Shown here: positions 12,856 through 19,877 of the stretch, one piece after another
Numbering within the stretch: the first letter of the stretch is position 1
Layout: each line of letters begins with the position of its first letter
IMG/VR virus record: IMGVR_UViG_3300028610_000267
Location: 1-46,771 of that record
Direction: 5' to 3' (one strand)
Length of the DNA stretch: 46,771 nucleotides
Source: a virus
Program-made: the position numbers and the translations under genes
Notes under the pieces: model-generated
Databases searched by the model: none
The model's input: the letters and a program-made list of their open reading frames with translations, nothing else
Told to the model about the DNA's origin: nothing

Positions 12856-13041
12856 TTATTTATTGCCTGCTATTCTTGTATCCAGTTTTATCATGGCTAT
12901 CCGCTGTCGCAAATTAACACTGCCCGTCATCTCAAGCAAGACATCACCGAGCCTGCATAGAAACACTTTATCGTATTTAGCCGCAAGCGGACTGGTAATC
13001 ATTTCCTCAAATATCTCTTGCTCTTCGTTTGTTAGTGGCAT
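12856..13041 (-). CDS. Small helical protein, paralogue of the gene at 43344-43514
   Basis: 61 residues. The pattern M-x-L-T-x-x-E-Q-x-x-F-x-x-M, D-x-V-F-L, then E-x-T-x-x-V-x-L-x-x-R-I-x-x-I is shared with the 56-residue product at 43344-43514 in the late operon. Start supported by AAAGGTAAGAAG. Function unknown. All-helical. Confidence 0.65.
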   Translation of the reverse strand: MPLTNEEQEIFEEMITSPLAAKYDKVFLCRLGDVLLEMTGSVNLRQRIAMIKLDTRIAGNK

Positions 13042-13292
13042 CTTCTTACCTTTCTGTTAAATATTCCGTGACAAGTTACTTTTAGCATCCAATAACAATG
13101 CTGTTCATTACCTGTATCCGTGTACGTTCCGTATCCAAGCTCTATATGCTATTGGCACTCTCAGCGCATCGCATCCGTGGTAATGCGCCTCTTGTCATGA
13201 GAGTTTGTGTCAATACGGTGTACCAAGACTCATTCGTAGACTTTCCACCTACTGGCGAGCTTTTTATATCAACCGGACGAGTATTTGAACAT
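13042..13292 (-). other. Non-coding stretch with one long interrupted hairpin
   Basis: About 250 bases between pseudoknot RNA 2 and the gene at 13041. It contains a stable stem: ACTCTCA (13157-13163) plus GCGCAT (13164-13169), pairing with ATGCGC (13183-13188) and TGAGAGT (13198-13204), with a nine-base bulge. A seven-codon frame starts right after the U8 tract (ATG 13292). No convincing gene or promoter otherwise. Confidence 0.4.
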
Positions 13293-13373
13293 AAAAAAAA
13301 CAGAGCTATGGTCTGGGAAAGAGACGTGCGCTCTGTTTTCTTTACAAGCAAATTGTGATTTTCCCAAACCATA
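13293..13373 (-). ncRNA. Pseudoknot small RNA 2 with U8 terminator
   Basis: Minus strand. Element A UAUGGUUUGGGAAA (13373-13360) pairs 14/14 (one G-U) with A' UUUCCCAGACCAUA (13320-13307). Hairpin B AAAACAGAGC (13339-13330) pairs 10/10 with B' GCUCUGUUUU (13306-13297), continuing into a run of eight T (13293-13300). A' directly abuts B'. With the promoter at 13379-13406 the predicted product is a free small RNA of about 80 nt whose 5' end folds back onto the terminator loop. No gene starts soon after it. Confidence 0.65.
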
Positions 13374-13378
13374 CATAT

Positions 13379-13406
13379 AGTATAACTCAAGAAATACAAA
13401 AAGCAA
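13379..13406 (-). promoter_or_regulatory. Sigma70-like promoter for pseudoknot RNA 2
   Basis: Minus strand: -35 TTGCTT (13401-13406), 16-base spacer, -10 TATACT (13379-13384). Expected start about 13372, which is the first or second base of element A. Confidence 0.6.
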
Positions 13407-13434
13407 GTTTTATGTTCAAAATTTCTCATAATTC

Positions 13435-13590
13435 TCAAAATAACTCCTTTTGGTTCTTTTTAAGTTCTCGTCGGTCCTTTGCGATACGCTTTCTAAACTC
13501 CGCATCGATAGTCAAATACGAATACTTTGGCACTTCGTCAACCGGAAAGCCGTTGTTCACAGCATGGATGTATTCGGTCAACCGGCCCAT
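13435..13590 (-). CDS. 51-residue basic protein
   Basis: Start placed at ATG 13590 (MGRLTEYIHAVNNG), which has AGTAGGAGACGGAAA upstream; the frame is open to 13701 but that part overlaps the upstream gene. The C-terminus is very basic and helical (FRKRIAKDRRELKKNQKELF). It may bind nucleic acid. Last gene before the RNA 2 promoter. Confidence 0.55.
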   Translation of the reverse strand: MGRLTEYIHAVNNGFPVDEVPKYSYLTIDAEFRKRIAKDRRELKKNQKELF

Positions 13591-13634
13591 TTTCCGTCTC
13601 CTACTTGAGTTAGCATTTCCGTCTGTTAGTCTCT

Positions 13635-13982
13635 TTAAACTCGATGCCCTTCCAAGTGCATCTCTGGGAATTTCACCCAACGAAGCTTCCACTGATACCA
13701 TACTGGAGGCTCACCAATGTCAGAGCCGGTTGAAAGCCCTTCGGCTACCGGTGAGACCTCCCAGATCTCTACCGGTGCCTTGGACTCGTCCGCCGAATCT
13801 GACAACATTACCTTCTGGAGGAAGGTGCCCCACGGACTATCAACAACGTCAACGATATAGGCGTCTGTATAGGCATAAACGCCCCTACCGCCGATCTCTC
13901 TCTGCGCCCATACGTCTGAAAGCCGGGCTACGGAATTCCGCTTGGGTTGTGTGCCTCGGCGAGATTTAGTGTTGCTGACCAT
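13635..13982 (-). CDS. Hypothetical protein following the SSB-like gene
   Basis: 115 residues from ATG 13982 with GGAG eight bases upstream (TTG 14000 also in frame). A basic N-terminus (SNTKSRRGTQPKRN) is followed by a beta-rich body, FLQKVMLSDSADESKAPVEIWEV. It overlaps the end of the SSB-like gene by 17 bases, implying joint expression. No family recognised. Confidence 0.6.
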   Translation of the reverse strand: MVSNTKSRRGTQPKRNSVARLSDVWAQREIGGRGVYAYTDAYIVDVVDSPWGTFLQKVMLSDSADESKAPVEIWEVSPVAEGLSTGSDIGEPPVWYQWKLRWVKFPEMHLEGHRV

Positions 13983-14442
13983 CAGTGTCTCTCCACTCAA
14001 AGGGGAAGTTCTTGTCTTTTATCACGCCATGGGCCTTGCGAACAGTGGACTCCAGCGACATCTCCCCTATCTTGTCGTTTGCAAGCATCAGGAAGCCCAG
14101 ATTAACCGCCTGTGCCCACTGAATGCGTTCTTGGATGCCATCGTTGGGCTGAGACGAGTTCGTGCCCCCACCGCCCTGCGGAGGCCCCTGCTGGCCTCCT
14201 CCTTGGTTGTACTGAGGGTTGACCTTCTTGAGCCTGACCCCATGCTCTGTGTTTTTCACCTCTACACTGATCTCTGCGCCTGCACACAAAGGGTAAGGTG
14301 ATGACTTTGAGCCGATCTCTCCGGTGATGGGTTGTCCACCTGGTACGTCAATCGTCATGTCGTAGGTGTGAATCCACCCATTCTGTGAACTATACCCACC
14401 GTCAGCAGTCGGTTGTATGTTCCTTATCTGTCCTGTGATCAT
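13966..14442 (-). CDS. Single-stranded-DNA-binding-like protein (OB fold)
   Basis: 158 residues. The N-terminal 70 are beta-rich (MITGQIRNIQP, then HTYDMTIDVPGG), as in an OB fold. A Gly/Gln/Pro-rich linker (about 77-100) follows, like the flexible tail of SSB proteins, then a helical C-terminal segment. There is no acidic DDDxPF tip. It may protect ssDNA in replication and, by analogy with T4 gp32, could bind pseudoknotted leaders; that link is speculative. Confidence 0.55.
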   Translation of the reverse strand: MITGQIRNIQPTADGGYSSQNGWIHTYDMTIDVPGGQPITGEIGSKSSPYPLCAGAEISVEVKNTEHGVRLKKVNPQYNQGGGQQGPPQGGGGTNSSQPNDGIQERIQWAQAVNLGFLMLANDKIGEMSLESTVRKAHGVIKDKNFPFEWRDTDGQQH

Positions 14443-14551
14443 TTTGTTTCTCCAATCTTAATAAAGTTTGTCTTGCCTGTATTCTAAACGCCTCCACTTC
14501 GTGGGGCTTCATATCTCCTATCATGTCCCAGAATGCGGTGTCGTGTATCAT
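14402..14551 (-). CDS. 49-residue protein overlapping the SSB-like gene start
   Basis: ATG ATA CAC GAC in an ATGA overlap (14548-14551) with the preceding stop, ending TGA at 14402. It overlaps the first 41 bases of the SSB-like gene in another frame. Helical (FWDMIGDMKPHEVEAFRIQARQ). The stop-start overlap is the main support. Confidence 0.5.
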   Translation of the reverse strand: MIHDTAFWDMIGDMKPHEVEAFRIQARQTLLRLEKQNDHRTDKEHTTDC

Positions 14552-15102
14552 TTCTGCTCCAGAGTGTGAATAACCTGCCTGAACTTCATTGAGAAGTCTT
14601 TGGCTTGGGCGAGGGTGAGGTTTACGCAGGCAAGGCCTTCACCTTCCTGTATGTCGATTCCGATAGCTTCGACTTCACCAGTAGCAATATAAACCTTGAC
14701 CGTATCACCGTCTGGATCAATTGTCGTAAATTCCTCCAGACTTTCACTCAGGGCTTGGAGGTCGTCGGCTAAATTACCCATGACTTGTTTTGGTTTAATG
14801 GTTGTGTTAGGTAACTCTGAGGTGCCCTGCCCAATGTCCTTCTCTCTAAGCCAGTGGACTGTTTCGTCCTTGATTATAAACGGTATCCCGTTGTAGTTTT
14901 TACCATAATCCCCATGCCGTAACTTCACCTCCTCCAACTCCCGCTTCTGCTTTAAGAGCTTTTTGCCCTCTTTTGTGATGTTTTCCATAGCAGTGACAGC
15001 GTGCTGTTTGTCTACGGCGTTCTGGTCCATTGCAGCCTGTATTTGTTCAATGTTCATCGGCTTTCCTTTCTTTCCGTAATAAACTTCGTCATGCGGGTTC
15101 AT
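14548..15102 (-). CDS. Hypothetical protein with coiled-coil N-terminus
   Basis: 184 residues from ATG 15102 (GGAGTATATT upstream); ATG at codon 16 is a possible second start with its own AAAGGAAAG. Residues 16-60 are a coiled coil; the rest is mixed alpha/beta with an acidic stretch (TIDPDGDTVKVYI). Located in the replication/recombination part of the operon. No family recognised. Confidence 0.6.
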   Translation of the reverse strand: MNPHDEVYYGKKGKPMNIEQIQAAMDQNAVDKQHAVTAMENITKEGKKLLKQKRELEEVKLRHGDYGKNYNGIPFIIKDETVHWLREKDIGQGTSELPNTTIKPKQVMGNLADDLQALSESLEEFTTIDPDGDTVKVYIATGEVEAIGIDIQEGEGLACVNLTLAQAKDFSMKFRQVIHTLEQK

Positions 15103-15126
15103 AATATACTCCTAATAACGTTAAAG

Positions 15127-15519
15127 TCACCGGCTTGATTTCGGGTCATACCATTTCTTTTCAGACTTATGCTCGGTCTTCGGGTATCTCTTGCCCACCT
15201 TACCGTCCAGCCATAGTGGGTGTTCTGTGACGTGCATTACACCGTCTCCGTTAGACCAGACGTTCCAGAGTTCGCCGGGGCGGGGGAGGAACTCGAAGAG
15301 GTGCTTGCAGGTGGCCCTTGAGATAGTATCGCGGCAAGCCCCGGAAAAAGTAAACATGCAGCACCCAGAAACCTTCTCAATACTGACGCCCACGACACTG
15401 CAAATACGGATATAGTCATCGCGGATGCCATGCAAAGGGCTCATGTCGCTGAAATGCCTTCTATCCACCCACACATCAAACACATCTCCATTATCTACGT
15501 TACATTTTTGTAAGTCCAT
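15127..15519 (-). CDS. Hypothetical Cys-containing protein
   Basis: 130 residues, ATG after CAGGAGAAAGACT. Six Cys are spread through residues 6-82 and the C-terminus is Lys-rich (KRYPKTEHKSEKKWYD). No zinc-finger spacing is obvious. Function unknown. Confidence 0.6.
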   Translation of the reverse strand: MDLQKCNVDNGDVFDVWVDRRHFSDMSPLHGIRDDYIRICSVVGVSIEKVSGCCMFTFSGACRDTISRATCKHLFEFLPRPGELWNVWSNGDGVMHVTEHPLWLDGKVGKRYPKTEHKSEKKWYDPKSSR

Positions 15520-15533
15520 AGTCTTTCTCCTGT

Positions 15534-15665
15534 TTAAATGTCATCGTCTTCATAGTCATATTCCTCTATTTCGTCCTGATCGTTCCTGAATTCGTGCTTA
15601 CTTAGTCTACGGTCAGGATTGCCGCTTTCTTCGCCTTGTCTGTGGAGCCAGTCGTCGTAGGTCAT
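15534..15665 (-). CDS. 43-residue acidic protein
   Basis: ATG ACC TAC GAC GAC TGG in an ATGA overlap (15662-15665), ending TAA. The last dozen residues are almost all acidic (QDEIEEYDYEDDDI), giving a strongly negative DNA-mimic-like tail. Such small acidic phage proteins often target host proteins; this is inference. Confidence 0.55.
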   Translation of the reverse strand: MTYDDWLHRQGEESGNPDRRLSKHEFRNDQDEIEEYDYEDDDI

Positions 15666-15910
15666 TTTGTCTCGATATCTATAATCTTGCAATTATGACA
15701 AATTTTCATTTTCCTGTTTAGTTCGTCTGCCCATACCCACCATGTCGTATCAGTCTCACGGTATATAGGCTCTCCGCCAAACATCCTTTTCGTGGCCGTA
15801 AATACACCCTCATCTGTTTGTATAGTTGTTTTGCCACAAGTCCGAGCCTCAAAAACAAACGCAAAAAATATCACTACAGCTACGAGAATCCATACTATTT
15901 TGTCAAGCAT
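15662..15910 (-). CDS. Small N-anchored membrane protein
   Basis: 82 residues. Residues 5-20 are hydrophobic (IVWILVAVVIFFAFVF), then a soluble domain with Cys at 25, 73 and 76. It overlaps genes on both sides (ATGA-type). The order of anchor then small periplasmic or cytosolic domain is seen in many phage early membrane proteins. Function unknown. Confidence 0.6.
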   Translation of the reverse strand: MLDKIVWILVAVVIFFAFVFEARTCGKTTIQTDEGVFTATKRMFGGEPIYRETDTTWWVWADELNRKMKICHNCKIIDIETK

Positions 15911-16205
15911 CGCTACTCTCCAATAAAGAATCTAACTTGTCTATTAAGGCTTGGCAGGCGGTTTCCCATTTCTTACGGGTAGCGTTGTTGTGGATTCGGT
16001 AGCAATGCCTCCATTCTTTACAACAACCAAGATTTGATTTCCTGATAAAGAGCGGACACTCAGGACAAGCCAGAAGCGTGTAACTTTGGTTGTACAGCGT
16101 ACAAAGGGCACAATAGGACGAACCGATCTTTGCGCTTGCGACACTACCGGCTTTATTCTCTACCCAGTGGTCCCTACTGGCTCTTATGGCGTCTTGTTCG
16201 GTCAT
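15903..16205 (-). CDS. Cys-rich small protein, paralogue of the gene at 2265-2552
   Basis: 100 residues from ATG 16205 after GGAGATAAGCT. Cys pairs at about 32-35 (CALC), 48-51 (CPEC) and a CC followed by KEW match the 2265-2552 protein, and the tail ETACQALIDKLDSLL is shared. First gene of the leftward early unit. Its start codon is 17 nt after pseudoknot hairpin 1. Confidence 0.7.
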   Translation of the reverse strand: MTEQDAIRASRDHWVENKAGSVASAKIGSSYCALCTLYNQSYTLLACPECPLFIRKSNLGCCKEWRHCYRIHNNATRKKWETACQALIDKLDSLLESSDA

Positions 16206-16222
16206 AGCTTATCTCCAAATAT

Positions 16223-16306
16223 ACCACCGCCACAACCCAATGTGCAGAGCGATCCGACATGGGCTGGAGGGCGGTGGTGGGAAACATTTTCATTGTCAGA
16301 TCGCAT
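16223..16306 (-). ncRNA. Pseudoknot leader 1 of the leftward early operon
   Basis: Minus strand. Element A GCGAUCUGACA (16304-16294) pairs 11/11 (one G-U) with A' UGUCGGAUCGC (16259-16249). A' lies within the loop of hairpin B ACCACCGCC (16278-16270)/B' GGCGGUGGU (16231-16223), nine perfect pairs. An inner CCCA/TGGG stem flanks A'. Unlike the others there is no U run, only AUAUUU before the ribosome site, and A' is 17 nt from B'. Expected start about 16306, two bases before A. Confidence 0.55.
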
Positions 16307-16312
16307 AGTTAC

Positions 16313-16341
16313 AACATACATCACGATCGTACCGGAGTCAA
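16313..16341 (-). promoter_or_regulatory. Sigma70-like promoter of the leftward early operon
   Basis: Minus strand: -35 TTGACT (16336-16341), 17-base spacer, -10 TATGTT (16313-16318). It lies between the late-operon terminator and the first early gene, the expected place for an early promoter. Confidence 0.65.
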
Positions 16342-16380
16342 ACATTATTCTCAAGATTGCCAAATTTGGTGGGAAAGACG

Positions 16381-16413
16381 TAAAATGTGCCGCCCCCTAC
16401 ACAGAGACGGCAC
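16381..16413 (-). terminator. Terminator of the leftward late (structural) operon
   Basis: Minus strand: GTGCCG (16413-16408) and CGGCAC (16392-16387), six GC-rich pairs with a 15-base loop, followed by ATTTTA. It lies 16 bases after the last structural gene and before the early promoter. Confidence 0.55.
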
Positions 16414-16428
16414 TTAGGAGAGAAGAAA

Positions 16429-17562
16429 CTATATTGAGATAGCAAACCTTTTACTTAGATATGTCTCTACACGGGCTATGTCGGCAGCAGGCATGATACC
16501 CGAATAAATTAGTAATTCGCCAAAGTACCCGTTATACGGTTGGTTCTGTGGGTTTGTGAGCGTCGAGTACGAATCACCCCTTGCGCCTAAAACCAACCGA
16601 TTTGTGCCAGTGTGCGAACCTTGCGTAGTGGTTGTTGACGTATCGGTCTGTGTTCCATCAAGTCTGATGGTACTGGTATTGCCGCCTTCGTCTATGGTTG
16701 CTGTAATTATCTCCCACGTAGCGGTATTTACTGAGTTGCCGGTCCCGTTAATATCTAAACGGTCCCCGGCATCGCTTGAATTGGCTGTGAAAAATCCAAT
16801 AGATCCTGCATGGCGAGAGATTAATCTATCTTTTTCGGCCGGGCCAGTGCTATCTAACAAAAATGTATTTGGTCCACCCCTTGTATCTGTGATGTTTCTT
16901 ACAAAGAAAACTGTCCATGGTGGAAGTATCGACTGGGTTCCTATAGGCTGCTGCATCCGGTTACTGGTAATCGCCGTAGCATCCAAGATGAAATGTATCG
17001 CTGGCAGCCCATTTACAAAGTTAGGCGTAAATGTCGGCCTGAAATCAACAACCGTTATCTGGGTCCAATTAGCTCCTTCGGTTGGCGTTCCCTCACCCGC
17101 ACCAACGGCCTGTAAAGCCTGCCACACCGTTGGCGGGGATCCGTTTACGAAAGTAAACTCTCCAGTGGCGTACGTAACCACAGCATCGACATACAGCCCC
17201 TGACCGCCCGTCGTGGCGTTTGCCATCAGCGTCCATCCAGATGAACTCGGTGCGGTGGTAGTGTCGTCAGCGTCACAGGTCCACATTAGCCCGTCAGGCC
17301 CATCGCCTTGTATGGTTTGGTTTGCATGGAATGTTCCAGCCGTCCATTCAGCGACGATCAGGTCAGGTGGTAAGGTGGTAAAGAAATGCCTGCCATGCCC
17401 TGAGACATCGTTCCACTTCGACACCTTGCTAGAGCCGTCTCTTTCCACGCCTGCGTCAGCCTTGTACCACGCCTCAAGGTTGGCCGTTACTGGTAGGGTT
17501 AGGTCGTATCGAGAGCGTCCTGAGACGCCGGGCACGTCATATCTACGTCTGTCTCTTGTCAT
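16429..17562 (-). CDS. LamG/concanavalin-like surface protein
   Basis: 377 residues. L-E-A-W-Y-K-A-D-A-G-V, SKWNDVSGHGRHF, FVNGLPAIHF and the closing strand GYFGELLIYSGIMP are landmarks of a single LamG-like jelly roll, which binds carbohydrate. Residues about 75-165 seem to be an inserted module (VVTYATGEFTFVNGSPPTVW, GANWTQI). As the last structural gene after the fibres, it is likely a receptor-binding or decoration protein. Overlaps its upstream neighbour by four bases. Confidence 0.65.
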   Translation of the reverse strand: MTRDRRRYDVPGVSGRSRYDLTLPVTANLEAWYKADAGVERDGSSKVSKWNDVSGHGRHFFTTLPPDLIVAEWTAGTFHANQTIQGDGPDGLMWTCDADDTTTAPSSSGWTLMANATTGGQGLYVDAVVTYATGEFTFVNGSPPTVWQALQAVGAGEGTPTEGANWTQITVVDFRPTFTPNFVNGLPAIHFILDATAITSNRMQQPIGTQSILPPWTVFFVRNITDTRGGPNTFLLDSTGPAEKDRLISRHAGSIGFFTANSSDAGDRLDINGTGNSVNTATWEIITATIDEGGNTSTIRLDGTQTDTSTTTTQGSHTGTNRLVLGARGDSYSTLTNPQNQPYNGYFGELLIYSGIMPAADIARVETYLSKRFAISI

Positions 17563-17867
17563 TGGTTCTCCTTTATCGCCTTTAACAGCCTATCGAAGTT
17601 TACCTGTTGCGCGGTTTCGATCTTTTCGACCTTTTCCTTAGTGTACGCAATATCCACCTGCATTATGGCTATATTAACTTCGTTGGTATCACACGCCTCA
17701 GTGCCATTCTTCATCATCGAGTCGAATCTTGCGTCATCGGCCTTAACGTGCGTCTCGACCTCCTTAGCCAAAACTTTTGTATCGCCCTTGTGGTCGCCCC
17801 ACGCCAACAGGACTACCGCGAACATACCTATTGTAGTTAGTACAACACCTGTTATTTTCCAGTTCAT
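17559..17867 (-). CDS. Membrane-anchored coiled-coil protein (holin/spanin-like candidate)
   Basis: 102 residues. An N-terminal span (about 5-24, ITGVVLTTIGMFAVVLLAW) is followed by a long helix with coiled-coil character and one Cys. The architecture matches i-spanin/Rz-type proteins, and some phage proteins of this form near tail fibres act in lysis. No partner o-spanin or endolysin was identified, so this is tentative. Confidence 0.5.
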   Translation of the reverse strand: MNWKITGVVLTTIGMFAVVLLAWGDHKGDTKVLAKEVETHVKADDARFDSMMKNGTEACDTNEVNIAIMQVDIAYTKEKVEKIETAQQVNFDRLLKAIKENQ

Positions 17868-17879
17868 TGTGTCTCCTAG

Positions 17880-19079
17880 TTAGAACAATTCTCTCCATTG
17901 GAATGCGGCTCTAAATGTGGCTGTTCCGTTACTGTTTGTCCCTGAAGCCGTCAAGGTTTCGCCTGGGCCGAGTATTATCCTCTTATTATTCACGTCGAAG
18001 TTATCTTTGTCATTCTTGCCTGCCATTGGTATAGGTAGTATGTTTACCCCACCAGTGAGGGTTGTGCCTGCAACGTCGAATTCTACAACTGAATTAGCAG
18101 TATTTATATCAGAATAAGACGGTGTTCCACCTAGCGTTGTATTTTTAACTACTCGAATATCACCTAGATTGTTGGCGTTAGCGGCCTCAATGGCAACAGC
18201 GATATTCTGAATATGAATATCTATGAAATTAGTTTTTGAAACGTAGGTCGCTTTATTCCTTATCGTCAGTATAGCAGTTTCTGTTGAGACTGACGTTTTT
18301 TCTATTAGTTCGGTTGCGTTCTGTGGCTGGTGGAGTTCGATAAACCCTGTTTTGCCCTCCACAAAATAAGCATACGAAGATGACTTCATTATCAGGTTAT
18401 CAGTTGTGCCCTTATTATTAACATGAATATGGAAGTGGTAGTTAGGGTTAAACGTGGACGGCACGACAAACAGCCCCGCATACTTCTCTGTATGGACTAT
18501 AACTATATCACCATTTTGTTTCTCAAACCATACTTGTATAGCCCCTGCCCCTAGATATTGGTATCGAATGAAAAATATATTCATCTTTGTCTGGTCGATG
18601 GTTTCTCCGCTTGCACCAGAACCGTCAAGTGGGTCATCCCAGTTAGCCAAAGCAACGGTCGTCTTAACATCATTCTGGAAGCGATGATACCCGAACGTGG
18701 TTCCATCGTACCCAATCATAAGTCCGTTCTTGAATGCCGCCGAGCTTCCCGCCTCGTCCACAAGGCCAGCATACTGTTCAGTGGCTGCTATGGGTGATGT
18801 GAACAACACTGTAAACCTCGCAAGCCCGCCAAGCCCTGATTTATACCTTGCGTGCCTCACACTCTGGAGCATGGCTGTGCTAGCCGTGGTGGTTGAGGAT
18901 GTTATTACGGCCATGCCGGACGCTTGCGTTACCGTGCCACCGTTGACGGTAGTAACCTCAAAAAGGTCTGTATTGTCTACGGTGTACTCAAAAGAACCCT
19001 GAAATTGAGGGTGAAGCTCGGCTACTCGCAAATCACCAAAAGCCGTTAAAGGTCTATCGATAAATGGTTTATAAGTCAT
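17880..19079 (-). CDS. Virion structural or tail-fibre protein
   Basis: 399 residues, beta-rich, Thr/Asn/Ala-rich, no Cys in the visible core. Segments such as LGGLARFTVLFTSP, FFIRYQYLGAGAIQVWFEKQNGD and FHIHVNNKGT suggest a jelly-roll domain in the first 250 residues. Ends AAFQWREL(F), typical of trimer-forming tail components. It lies between a fibre gene and the membrane coiled-coil protein. Confidence 0.55.
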   Translation of the reverse strand: MTYKPFIDRPLTAFGDLRVAELHPQFQGSFEYTVDNTDLFEVTTVNGGTVTQASGMAVITSSTTTASTAMLQSVRHARYKSGLGGLARFTVLFTSPIAATEQYAGLVDEAGSSAAFKNGLMIGYDGTTFGYHRFQNDVKTTVALANWDDPLDGSGASGETIDQTKMNIFFIRYQYLGAGAIQVWFEKQNGDIVIVHTEKYAGLFVVPSTFNPNYHFHIHVNNKGTTDNLIMKSSSYAYFVEGKTGFIELHQPQNATELIEKTSVSTETAILTIRNKATYVSKTNFIDIHIQNIAVAIEAANANNLGDIRVVKNTTLGGTPSYSDINTANSVVEFDVAGTTLTGGVNILPIPMAGKNDKDNFDVNNKRIILGPGETLTASGTNSNGTATFRAAFQWRELF

Positions 19080-19088
19080 GTCCTACTC

Positions 19089-19877
19089 CTAAAGTATATG
19101 CCAGTTACTTCCATCACTTTGAAAAGTGATCGACTCAAATTGAACTGTTATCACTGCCGTTAAGCCGCCGTCTATCGTCTCAGATCCGTCCGGGTCGATA
19201 GTCACCGTTCCGCCCGCAGAGTCTATCTTTTTTACCGTATAAGTCTCACCTGAGACCGTAGATGCCGCTGGTAGATTAGCAGTGCGACTGGTTGAACCCG
19301 TACTAAATAAAACCGTACCGTCGTTTCTTACTAACGTATAATCGGTATTGGTTTTAGTTGACAACGAATTACCGTGAACCAGATGCTCCGTGCCTGCTCC
19401 ATCCTGAAAATATAGAGAGTTGTCGGTTTTTGTGTATATCGCCCCGTCATTGGGAACTGCCGTCGGGGTCGTAATCTCGTTAAGGTAAAGCTGGTCAAGG
19501 GTCGTTATCGCCGTGCCTTCTTGGGTGAGATTTCCTGTAATCCCTATCAGGGTATTGTTGCTGCCCCCATCACCAAGGTGTATCTCGCCGCTGGTAGCCT
19601 TTAAGAATAAGTCCGCAGATGAGGATTGAATCGTTGTATTACCTACGCCGGAAAATGTAAGGGTAGTCGTGCTTGTAATCAGATTATTATTTATAGTTGT
19701 ATCATCAATAAGAAGGGCACCCCATGTACCAAGCCCGGTAGTAGTCAAACTGAACGTGCCGCCAGTCACGTTCGTACCCTCGTTGGCAAGGTTGACATAT
19801 CTCGCGTCATGGTCGTCGTTCGTCTGCGACGGCATGTCAGGTAAAGTGCTATGGTTTGCTATCGGGAAGATTCTCAC
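19089..19877 (-). CDS. Tail-fibre-like protein
   Basis: 262 residues. The N-terminus contains SQTNDDHDARYVN, a segment common in phage fibre proteins. The middle is repetitive beta (TTTLTFSGVGNTTIQS). The C-terminal domain, YTVKKIDSAGGTVTIDPDG...ETIDGG, ending S-D-G-S-N-W-H-I-L, is a widespread fibre tip module. Overlaps the large internal protein gene by ATGA. Confidence 0.65.
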   Translation of the reverse strand: MRIFPIANHSTLPDMPSQTNDDHDARYVNLANEGTNVTGGTFSLTTTGLGTWGALLIDDTTINNNLITSTTTLTFSGVGNTTIQSSSADLFLKATSGEIHLGDGGSNNTLIGITGNLTQEGTAITTLDQLYLNEITTPTAVPNDGAIYTKTDNSLYFQDGAGTEHLVHGNSLSTKTNTDYTLVRNDGTVLFSTGSTSRTANLPAASTVSGETYTVKKIDSAGGTVTIDPDGSETIDGGLTAVITVQFESITFQSDGSNWHIL

